NCBI RefSeq assembly: GCF_021869535.1 | Contig: NW_026262734.1 | Coordinates: 92,819,285-92,883,284, forward strand | Length of the DNA stretch: 64,000 bases | Direction: 5' to 3' | Origin: Mytilus californianus | Lineage: Eukaryota > Mollusca > Bivalvia > Mytilida > Mytilidae | Shown: positions 12,475 through 25,100 of the stretch, piece after piece | Layout of the letters: each line of letters opens with the position of its first letter | Position numbering within the stretch: the stretch's first letter is position 1 | Notes under the pieces: generated by a model | Databases searched by the model: none | Told to the model about the DNA's origin: nothing | What the model saw: the letters and a program-made list of their open reading frames with translations, nothing else | Made by a program: the position numbers and the translations under genes

Positions 12475-13118
12475 TCATGGATCATACAAATGGGTTTCTG
12501 TTTTAACTACATTGAGTTGTTCATAATTGAAATTTCCCCTGACACATGCCTCCATTTGTTTATTTTCAGTCAGTTCATTGTTGTCAGCTAACAGGTTTCC
12601 TTCTAATTCAATTTCCTCTGCAGATAAAGTTGCATGCACGTTAAAATATGAGAGGTTACGTGAGAACCCTGAGGAAATACCTTCTGAATTGATATTTTTA
12701 GAACTGTTATTACAGTTTGTTCCAGCTTCACCATCATCTTTGCGTGCAAGAGTTAGGTCTTTTGGTTCACTTAAGCTGTTCCTCATGATAGGTTGAATAT
12801 ATGAGGAACTACTAGTGCCAGATGTTTTGCTGCTCGAGCTTTCATCACAAGCACTAGCACTATCATGGAGCATGGTCGTTTGTTCGTCTTTCAAGCTCTC
12901 GGCATCAGCTATTACTTCTAGGTAAACACTGTTTGGATCTTCAAGGGCATTGCTACTTCTTGAAGACTCTGAAACGTGACCACTTCTACTCCGAAGGGGG
13001 GGAATAACAACACCTGAAGGATACACACGCCATTCTACTGAATGATAATAATCACCCTCTATCTCGGCATACTCTGATTCATTCATTTCTTCTCCCGAAT
13101 TCTTTTGCTGTCCAGTAT
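12475..13118 (-). CDS. Gene 1 exon 9: cytoplasmic tail with ITIM-like motifs
   Basis: Residues 670-883 and the TGA stop. Two AGs lie close together at the acceptor. Only the inner one (exon starting at 13118) keeps phase 1 with exon 8 and joins RK to DTGQQ. The tail is Ser/Glu/Asn-rich and probably disordered. Tyrosine motifs are at Y686 (YAEI), Y735 (YLEV), Y776 (YIQP), Y827 (YFNV) and Y868 (YEQL). Serine runs near 763-775 could be phosphorylated. No kinase or TIR domain is present. Confidence 0.88.
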
Positions 13119-16100
13119 CTGACCTAATACAAGAAAAAGACGTACAACGCATAAAAATTGTTTGAATATTAATTGTTTAAACGTCATTATCAATTATATT
13201 GTATATCTTCTTTCAATTGATTTGTTTGAAATGTTATGAGAGTCCAAATTATTTTCTCACATCATTTATGGTTAGCGTATCTCATTTCCATTTAGATGCT
13301 TTTCTTAAAATGTCCTTTTTAAAATAATAAGTTTCATGACGAGCTACAAAAACTGGGCATATGTACATGATGTATCTGATAATGAAAAAAACTTTGAAAG
13401 AAAAAGAGATTTGAAATTAAAGATTGTTTGCGACGAAGGAGCTTTTTAGGTAATGATTTACATGCATAATAAATATATAAATTTTAGCATGCTTTTTTAA
13501 ATATTTTTTACAGTTGTTAGACGACGGAATCCCAAAATGTAGAATATTATGTGTTTCCCATTGACGAGATGGGTGAGGTTTTACCTTCACCATTGTGAAT
13601 ACTGACCTGAAGTCAGTATATAATAACATAATCAATTAGTTAGAAAGAATGCAGTGAAATTCGTGCTTCAATTTATTAAAACGACCATCGAGTTAAGTGA
13701 TGTTAGTCAAATAATATTTAATGAAAATAATTGTGAAAATGTCTCACTCATTTTGTTTTCTTAATATAAATTTCCTACGACCTGAAATAATTTAATGATG
13801 AGGTGCATTTACTAATTTTAAAGGCGTACTTGCAATTAAATCCTTGATTTTGTAAATACATATAACAGCTATTTTGAATCCTTGCATTTATAAAATGATT
13901 TCATACCAGCGAAAAAAATATAGAATCGAAATTTAACAAAGTCTTGTAAGATCTTTCAAAATAGCACTCTCGGTAACATACTACTCAAACATGTAAACGG
14001 AATAGAACACATATCTGGTTTGAATGCTTTAAACAATATTCTTCAGAATAGAGATTATATATACAACATGTATATATATATTCCACAATAACAGTCATTC
14101 AGGTTTCCAGATAAACAACAGAACGTGTAAATGATCAATGCTGCTGCGTGCAATACATATATATATACATATCGTATGTTGTTTTGTTATAGTTTGCAAT
14201 GATATGTCTTTTTATGTCATACTTTATGAAAAATTCACAATTACAATTATATCTATCTTAATGCTATTTTCTTTACTAATTTAGAAGTTTTAATATATAT
14301 GAAAAAATAAAAATTCATATTTTGGAAAAACATATTACCAAATGACACAACAGACAATCATAGACGTTTGTGTATATAGATCAAGTAGGTTAATCCTTCA
14401 ACAAATTCGCCCCTGGTTCACAATAAATAAATGACAAATGCAATACATATATGTTATACAAGTATCATTGTATTTGTATGGCTCGAAATATAAAAAAAAT
14501 AGTCTTTTAATACCCTTGTTAAATATCCATTGGAGATAAGATTTTCTAGATACATCATTTCAGTAATACCTTTTCTAATCCAGCAAAATATGGCGCCTAT
14601 AAGTACTGCACAAATAAAGACAAAGCCACTAATGACAAAATGGATGTTCTGGACGACTATTTTGTAAATTGATCCTGAAAACATAGAATTTGTTACATTA
14701 TTACTTTAGGGAAGTTGGGTGTTGATATTTTCTTAAAGGTTGAGTCATTGCTGCTTTTTCATGAAGTTTATGTAAAACAAAATACTTAGTGTTATTTTAC
14801 CTAAATGTTACTATTATCATATGGTTTTGATTACATTTTTTCATTGACAAGTAATGGCGGGCGTTTGTTTAGGTCAATCCCAAACACTTTACGTAGTCGA
14901 CTCATTTACCGACAACCGTATCTTTAGCTACCTCAATGAATAAAAAGAACTTTACCAAAATATCGTATCCAAGGTAAATACAAAAATGAAAAGATAATAA
15001 AAACTGACAAAATCAAACGTTATTAACCAACGGAACGAGTGAAAACAACTGTCATATTTAACATTCAATATGATATATAGATATGTTAACTTTAAGGCAA
15101 TGCCATTTCAAGAATTAAATTTTGAGCGGCATCAATAAAATATAATGTTGACATTCTTTTCCTTTAAATAACTTTACACGCACAATTCATGCGTTATCCA
15201 TCTCTAGCTAAGGGGTTAAATTGAAGTCCACATGAATACGGATTCAATGAGGCCGAATTATTCACTTGCAAGTGAATAATTCATCATCAATGTTTCTTAG
15301 CTTATTTTGACAATATTGAACCAGACTAGCTGCTAAAAGCGAATTATTATTTCACTATTTCACTTTTATTAATGATTAAACCAAAAAAAAAAATCATATT
15401 TTAGATTTTTTATATATCTCGTAGCTAGTGCCCCTATAAAAAAGAGGCACAAAAAGCATATATCAAATTTAACAACCACGTTCATTGGTTACTTATATTT
15501 GTATTTTAAATCAAACCATAAAGGATTGAAATATTTTAAGTCCTGTGACTGAATGGCTAGGGACTTTCCGTTTAGAATTTTCGGAGTTTGGTATATTTGT
15601 TATTATACTATTTTTTCATCCTTTAAAACTTTGTTTCGATGTTTTAAGTCTGTTTAAAAAATTATAAAAAGGGAGCATGACAATTTTATGAATTGTCATC
15701 TATTTGAACGCATAACCTATGAGTCTTACCATGACGCACCTACACGCGCTCTTTTGGGGTTCATGCAAATCCCCTAACTTTAGTTTGTTTACTTGATTTG
15801 TCGTTTCTTAATCGATTTGCGAGACTTAATCATCGATCGGCTACTTTCAATCTATAATACTTTGTATAAGAAATTTATCATACCATTTGTTGACTCTTCT
15901 AATCTGGTTGACATATCCGTCAATGTGGTAAGCTCCTCGTACCTTATCGTATTCCGTAGCAATTGGTCAGTTTCAAAATACATGTCTGTACTTCCATAAA
16001 CGTTTGTAATTTGACAAATATAAATTGCATGTTCGGAAAAATTCGTATGTCTTATTTTCAGGCCGACTTCAAAACCGGATATTTTCAAATGTTTTTTGTA

Positions 16101-19100
16101 AACTGAGAGTTGTATGTCAGTCATCCTCATAAAACTTTCATATATTTCAGAAGTGTTTGAAATAATCAAACCATGTTCATACCAATCTATGGAACGGATA
16201 GGTTCTCTAGAGAACATATAAACGCTTAAGAGTATGTCTGTATTTGAAATTGACATTCTATAGTCAGTTTTCACTGGTTTAGCTGAAAATATATAAACAT
16301 GTTGAAAGCGTAAGAATGATAATTTTTGTTCGTTAATTGAGTACAATATTTTTGATGATAAATGTTTAAATTTTATTTATGAATGTCGGAATTTAGGATG
16401 CTTTAATTTATATCTAAATGTAACATTCCGCATTTGTGACGATCATTCTGTCCATACTATGAAAGACAAAATAAAACAATGAAAAGCAAATGACAAAATA
16501 CAGACACAACTGTAAATTATACACACATGCATTTAACATCTCGACGCTATATAATATATTGAGTTATTTTCTTTCAGAAAGACTGGTCATTCTTTTGAAG
16601 AAACAACCCGTATTACACCCAGTTTCGATGAAATGTGCTTAAAGACATAATATAATGACCTGTGTTAGGTCAAGTATTTCCCTGATTATAACGCAAACAA
16701 CAGTTTACTAATTCATTTAATTCATTTGATAGTAATCGTGTGTTGTTGCCAATTGGGGTTTTACTGGTTCTTATTTCATCTTTAATATTTTGAGGCAAAA
16801 ACTATCATTTCTCTGTTTATTAGACTGAAGTACCAGAAAACGTCGTTAACGCATGTTTTTAATTTTAAAAACAAAAACGTTTTGTAAATTTATTTCTACA
16901 ACAAAGGGATGTGTGATATATATTCAAAATTGCGAAACTTTCCATAACACGTTTACAAAAAATAATTAAATTACATTTATGGATGTATTCTTCTGACGTT
17001 CAGTCTCGTTGAAATCTCGTTCTAGAATTATTTCCAAAACATATGATAGAAGTGGAAAATATCAATGAATTTTAAAAATGTCATAATCAAATTTAACTCT
17101 GTGAAAAAATTGTGTATTTACAATGAGTAGTTTTTGAGTAATAATTTTTTTCCAATTTTATTGCCAATTAAGTCAGTCTTTTTAGCCAAAATTTTAAGAA
17201 AACGGAAGAGGAGTACCAGAAACGATTTTACCAGAAACATGTACATCCCATATCACTTTTCTCTTTTCAGATTACTTAAATATGTATTGTTTTCAGTCAT
17301 TTATAACAAAGAAGTTGAAATCATATGCAATTTGTTCCTAAAAAGTAGAAAAAAACACAAATTTACAAAAATGTCAGCAAGGTAAATTTTACCCGAAACA
17401 GCATCAAAATATGATAAAACTTTCTTATATTAACACCTACCTATAGTTTTTTTTTTTAAGTTAAATTTATTCAGATTGGTCCACTTCATCTTTATTGAAA
17501 GTATGAACAAAAGTTTAATGGTGGAACTGTGATTTTTTTCATGATAATAACCCAAAAATGGGTAAAAATTGATGAAAAATGGGAAAATCATCAAAATTTG
17601 GTACTTTTAAAGGGCCGTAGCAAAAAAAGAAGTGCACCACCATTTGATTTTTTTTTACAGTAATATAAACCCAAAAATCAGGTTAAGTAAAAAAGTTTAA
17701 TTATAGAAATGTTTGGCTCCTCAGAGGAGTACGTCCTTAATGTTTAGGATAACTATACGATGTTTATGCTCTTTTCGCGCAGTTTTTGATTTTTGACTTT
17801 TTAATGATATTCTATTTTTTGTTTAAGGGAAAAGTGACTGTTCTGTTCTTCATAGTAGGGGGTAGGGGGTTATATTTTGGTCGAATATAAAATGTTTAGC
17901 AAGATATTGTTCGTTAAAATTTGCTGAAAAAGTATTCCGCGGTAATATGACCAAGAAGTCAACAGCAGTCATTTTATTTATATTAGTTTTAAAAGATTCA
18001 AATTGAAGTAGTTTTTTTTCACGTATAAAATTTATATGGGGACGTCGGGTTTCAAATGGTTATGATCGATTGTACGGTATGATAGATAAAGACATTTTGT
18101 CTACAGTTTTCATTTTTTGTTAGAAGTAGCCCCTTCCTTGCATGAAATAGTCACAGAGCCAGTGCCTTATACTGTTAACCAACATATTTTTGCGAGCGAT
18201 TTATTTTCGCGACTTTCGCTAGCAGAAAAATAACGCGAATATAAATCGTCGCGAAAATGTAAAACTTGGATCTTTCCTTCTTCAACTACATCATATAAAT
18301 TTGAAAATCGCGAAACTAAATAGCCGCGAAGTGGACTAGAAAGGGTAAAACGCGAAATAAAGTATCTGCGAAAATAAGTTTGTTTACAGTAAGTTAATAT
18401 TTCCTATTTCGAGTAAACTCATATGTTATCATGTATCCCCCAAAAAACCTTAATATATGATTGTAATGATTTGTATGAAATTTACCAATTATTAAAATTG
18501 TGTAATGTTGCCTACCATTGACTGATAAGAATACCGAAGAAATTCCATGCCTATTTTGAAGAACCCAATTACATTCGTACGTTCCAAAGTCTTGATAATC
18601 ACAAAATGGGAAATAAATAAAAGACGTATTTCCCTTTATTATTCCGGTAACATTTCTGATGTAAGTTTTGTTTATCCAATGTGACCACGAGTTTGTCCAC
18701 TGACGGAAGTTCTTCTGATGTAGTATGCATGACAAAGTCAAATTTGAAGCCACATCACACAAAGGATAAGCAGGTAGGACTGTTACGTTGGCATCTATGG
18801 AGCAAAATTGAAAAGAAAAGAATCACTTAAAAAACTTTGATTACATGATACTCAGCACGTTACAAATATGGTTACAAATTGTGACTTGGATGAAGAGTTG
18901 TCTCATTGGCATCATATCACATCTTCTTAAATCTATTTATCAAAAGTAAGTAACAACACTAATTTAATCAAGGATGGTAAAGATTCTCAACTTCTTTGTT
19001 CTGCCTCGTGTTATGCTGATTGGCAGAACTTAGAGAAAAAGAATTGCATATGGTGATTTTGAACCAATAACATTGCAAATATATGTTGAGAAAAAAAGAA

Positions 19101-22100
19101 GCTGAGTGAGATATTTATCTGCATGCAGAATTTTACAGACAAAATTAAGTATTGAGGGATGTATTATCCTCCAATAAAAAAAATATTTGAAAAACATACC
19201 TGGAAGTTTTAGATTGATAACGACTTTTAAACTTCCATATTGATTCCTCACAAGAATCAGATACACACCATATTGTTCTGTGTGGATGGGAAATAAGGTT
19301 GTTGATAAAAAGAAGACATGTTTGCCATAATCATGTTGCTGGATTATCCAGTCGTCTAGTTTTAAGTCTGTTATATTGAGACAAGATACCGTTAGTGGCT
19401 TAGGATTGCTCTCTACCGGTATCGAAACCAATACCCGGCCACCTACTTCTGTCTTGTAGTTTAGAGTTGAGGTAGAACTTCCAAGGAGATAAGGTCGGTC
19501 TGAAATTAATACATATGTACGACTTAAAACACATAATTTCATATAAAATTAATACAAATAAGGTACCAATACATCAGTTGCGATTGAAATACACACGTTT
19601 GCAGTATATATATTATCCATGCATTTTTTGATTTATTGAAATAAATCATCATAAGGAAAACTAACCCGTACACTTGAACTTAACTACATGTATATTATCA
19701 GTCAACAGAAGTGTACCAATGTTCTAAACCCAGGATTAAATTTTTACATATATGTCTCAACGGAGTGTTAAAACCAGAATATAATGAACTCCAAAAGTAG
19801 CGAGACCGGGTGTATGGATAAGCATCATGCACGCATCACTTGTCTCACGAACCATGAAAACCAAATAGCGATAGGGAGGATCAAGTTTTTTAATGTTTTG
19901 ACCCCCCCCCCCCCTCCCCCACCTTAATAATGTTAAAATGTCATATAATTCAAATATATGATACGTTGTCAGTGCGCCAATCAATAGCACAAAAATTTTG
20001 TTTCCAAGCAGTAAAGATAGCAGATTAAAGGAGCTATATGAATTCATATCACAGAGTCGTTTACCCCGAAAAAAACAATAAAAACAAAGAAGAAACATAT
20101 TAGCCGAATTGTACCTAGCATATTGTCTACTTGCAGCTGTACCGACTGTTTTATTTATTTACATAGCTAAATAAAACGATAAAGGTCTGATTCATGATTG
20201 AAATACTTTTTAAATTTGGTTGCTAAATTTTCTTTTACCATTTAAACATGGTAAAATATCCGTGATATATATTCATGTATAATAATAAAACATTTCTTTT
20301 TTGTAATTGACCAATTTTTTTTTATAGGATTCGCCAAAAATGAGAAAAACATTTCACGAAAAATATAGTAAGCTTAATTTATAAGGCTGTACAGGCGTGT
20401 CTTTTTGAGACAGGAAGAAAGTATGAGAAAAATTCTGAATTATTAAAAATCGTTCCAGAATACATAAAATTTTAATACATTTCTTTATTTGAAAGAGGAA
20501 TTTTTCTTACGGTAAACATTTACTCTAATGCTTGAACCCGAAGAGCGAATCATGTTTTGTACATGACACGCATATATTCCTGAATCTTTTTTAGTAACGT
20601 CATATATTTCCAATACACTGCTTGTGGAATCTGTAAGCAACGATCCATTACGCTCCCATGAGTAGTTCTTCGAGGGCACATTACTGCTATCAATACATTC
20701 TAGAATGATTCTATTTCCTTCTAAGATATCGGCTGAAGGTTTGGCTGTAATGCTTATATTTGGACCCACTAAAATACATATTAAAATATCAAAACTTTTA
20801 AATTACAGTTAAACATGTTAAATGTACGGAACATAAATCTATTATCTCTAATCAAACAATACTCAAACAGCCTATGATTGGATGTTCTATATAAAAGTAA
20901 CACAACTCATTGTAAACAGTGTTAAACATATTTTACATCTAATGTTTGTAATTGCATATTTAGGGTGATCTTACACTGAAACACCAAGTCCGAATGGGAT
21001 AACTATTTTACATCCCAGCTGTTTTAGATTAGATGAAAAACCATTTACAATTCATAAAATCTACTTTAGAACGCCACACAACCATTGTAATATACTTATA
21101 TATTACTTTATAAGATATACCCTTTATGACCCCCGAACGATGTTTAAATATGAAACCATGTCAACTCGCCCCACTAGCCAATTGGGCTCACACTAAATCG
21201 CCACTTTCTAAAAAATCTCCCAACTCTTGTTTACTAACTCGCCCGACTTATGAAAAAGGGTAAAATCCCATTGAACAATCAGTCTGACAACTCGCCTTAT
21301 TTATGGAAAGGGTTAAAATCCCACTGAATAAAGGTCTGCCAACTCGTCCCACTTATGAAAAATAGAAAAACCACGATGAATTTAGTCGTGACAACTTACC
21401 TCACTTATCAGAGACAGTCTTCACTTAGATAGTACTAGAGTGGGCGCTTTTTTAAAAAGTGAAGCGAGTTGGTTAAATAGTGGGGCGATTTGCCAGTGGT
21501 GCGAGTTATCTTGCTTCCTTTAAATATGTTAAATTACAGACAGATTGTATCCAGTCGTTCTGGTGTAGGGGTTTGATTTGTGGGCTTTTATGCTAAAGGT
21601 CTTGAGTTCGAATCCCAGCATAGACACTGGATTTTTTTTTCTAAACATATTTGAAAGTTAGTTTTTCCATATACATATTTCTAAGTTTTATTGTGGATCT
21701 AACAATCCCGCCAAAAAGTTACAGAACAAAGGAAAGCATGCAGAACAAGGAAACTCCAACTAGGTGATCTGGTAGGGGTGATCTTGCTTAGATCACCCCT
21801 GGTAGAACAAAGAAGCTTGGATGTAAGTGTCCTTTCTAATAATTAGAATATAGCAAAGTGCTCTCGACCAATGAAATTGTAGAATTAAATGTCTCTTAAT
21901 TGTGAAGAATGAATGTAAATCCTGTTCTTAGTAAAGTATTATCCTATTGTTTAGGTCTATTTACAGTTCAAAACAAAGAGTTTCTATAAATGAATTACAA
22001 CTGCTCCGAAGCACATCTATCAGATTAAAAGGATTTATCACAGTGATTGAAACTGACTAAAAGTTGTACTGTGAAACAAACAAAAATTAATCAAAAATAA

Positions 22101-25100
22101 ATTGACCTTTTCTGTATGCAGTGTCCTGAACCACGACACTCCTTGATAGAACTTCGACAACCGCAAGCAGAGTAAAAGTGATTAAAAGAATGTTAACAAA
22201 AGTGCACTCGAAGTTAAATTGAGTGAATTAATTCGTAAAAAAATATAATGTAATAAACGAAATCATTTAAAATCTGTTCTGATATTAATTGATCAATAAA
22301 TGGGAAATATAAAAGAAATCAATATCGCCTTATCAACTAACTTATTCTAATGATCTGTATGATTTTTTTGTTGATTTGTGATAAATTTCACGATCCGGTG
22401 AAGATTCAATAGAAGCTAGAGTTAGCAATCGAAATTCACTAAAAGAAATATTGTTTTTTTTTACTATATACATAGATTATGGGTTTGTAATGAATGCACA
22501 ACAATGCTAAGAGGACTACATGAGGAATTTTTTATATATATGCATGTCGACTATACTGTGCTTACTTCCACTTGATTTGAACTTTGGTGAAAATTGTCTT
22601 GTTTATAATCATACTGCATCTCCTTATTTTTATGTCAACTGGTTCAATAATTTCCGTAACATTATAATTACAAGAAAATCGTTTCATATGACTTGTGTTT
22701 TCAATCAAAGGATCATGTCAGCTATTTCCTTTTAAAAAAAGCATAATCTGCTACTAGTATAAGAAATAGAAAGTTTGAACTTGTGGATACCTCAGTAGTA
22801 ACGGAATATCACACTCTAGTTTTATACTGAGTTTGTGTCATACCGCCAGTAACTTTGTAGAGGATCCAGAAAAAATAAGCCATGATATTTGTCAAAAAAA
22901 CATTCTACAGGGTTAAAAGCTTTTTTAATATTATGTTAAATTTATCGATACGGACATTATGTTTTTCATCCAAAAAATCATACATTGCTAAATAGTTTTT
23001 ATATACATCTATGAAGACTTATATCGTCCTATGTCCTGTCAAAACTTACTTTTTTGCAATGCAAAAAATAATGTATTTTCAGTATGTTGTATCTAGTTTT
23101 GAGCCAATATTCAGAATCTGTGAGTATATCTGATATATGAAGACTGTTTATTTAGTAATGATTCTCGTTTCAATACTGGCTGTATCTGACACGCTACTTG
23201 ATTGAATATGTTACATGTTTTGATTAGTTCATGATATGAAGGATCTGTGTATTTGATATCATTTATTGTGTAATGGGGAGTTTTTATTGTAATACTTTGT
23301 CATATATATTAATTTCAGCATTCCAATGTTTAACATTTGGAATTGTTCTGAAGATCACTCAAAGATATGTTTGGGAATACACTCATTCCATTCCAATAGT
23401 TGACTCAAAGGAATGAAAACAACATTTATTACTCACTAAATACAAACAAGACGGCTCCATCTTCTAACGGTTTTTCTAAAAACGATTGGTTGGCAGTACA
23501 TGTTATGGGTTTCCTATGAAGATTTTTAGTAGCCATGAGTTGAAATGAAATAAAGTCATTACTACCATTTATTACATCCTTTCCGTCAATGTTTAACACA
23601 ATTTGAGCACTTGGTATTCCATTGCTTACCAAACATGTTAGTTCATGGTTTCGACCCTCAAATAATTCAATTGTATTCAATTTTGTTTTATTTGCGATTT
23701 TTATATTTGATGGCGGTACTGAAACAAAGATAATAACATTATGAATTTATGAATTCCATTGATTTATAAACAAATCATATAAGGATGTACTTAGGTGAAT
23801 TTAAAAATATCAAGAATTTGAAATTGATATTATAAGTTGAAAGGAGCAAAATAAGCTAAACATATTGATAGGTTATGGAACTTTTTTACGAGATATTTGA
23901 GTTTTAAAAAAGGTCGGTAAAAGGTTGACTCGGACTTTTAACTTATATTTGCATTGATATTGTTTGGGTCTCAAATCGAAAGAAAAGAAATCTAGAATCT
24001 GCTCAACTTTTGGTAAATGACCTTCTATGAACTATTGAAGTCTTATATGCAAAGGAAAATGGATGTTATGGGGCAAAATATGTTGCCCTATAGCGTAGGA
24101 AAAAAAACAAGGAATCTGAACATATGACACAAATTCCTTAACCTCACCTAAGTACATCCATAAGAGGCACTTACATATGAAAAAACAAAGTGATTGATTA
24201 AAGAAATCTTAATAATCTAAAAATGTTTCAATTGTTAATCTATTGTATGACTGAATGATGTCGAGTCAACATTAATTGAGACTTCGTGGCCCTAGAACTT
24301 CATCACGATTATATTTTTGATGTCAATTCGTAATACAGATATAAATGAAAATCTTGAATCAGACTGCAAAAGGAGTTGATGAATTGTCTATTGAATATCT
24401 CTACGATCATGGGTTGATTGACCGTTATGGAATATCAGTATTACAAATGACCACGGGTTTGTTTCAATTGTCCTCACCACAATCACTTCATTTTTTCTTT
24501 AATTGTGACACCACCGAACGAGACTAGACACATGGTTTGTAATTACTATGACATATTTTCCCTAGGCATCAGAGATCACATTCGAATTTTGGTGGAGTTC
24601 GTGTTGTTCAGTCTTTAGTTTTCTATGTGTTGCCTTGTAGTCAGTTGTGTGTCTTTCCATTGTACTGTCGGTTTCATTTCGATTTATGAACTTTGAAAGT
24701 ATTGTTGGTATCGACATTCACTATTAGTAAGTAGATATAAGAAGATGTGGTATGAGTGCCAATGAGACAACTCTCCATCCAAGTCAAAATTTATAAAAGT
24801 AAACCATTATAGGTCACAGTACGGTCTTCAACACGGAGCCTTGGCTCACACCTAACAGTAAGCTATAAAGGGCCCCAAAAAATTACTAGTGTAAAACCAT
24901 TCAAACGGGAAAACCAATGGTCTAATCTATATAAAAAACGAGAAACGAGAAACACTTATGAACCACATCAACAAACGACAACTACTGAACATCAGATTCC
25001 TGACTTAGGACAGGTGCAAACAAATGCAGCGGGTTTAAACGTTTTAATGGTACCAAACCTTCACCCTTTTTCTGAAACAATAGTGTAACATCACAACATA

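Larger units (their letters stand above)
20769..23436. other. Gene 1 intron 3
   Basis: Phase-1 intron with a minisatellite-like array at 21162-21530 and a tRNA-like sequence right after it. The remainder (21640-23436) shows no element that I can name. Confidence 0.6.
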
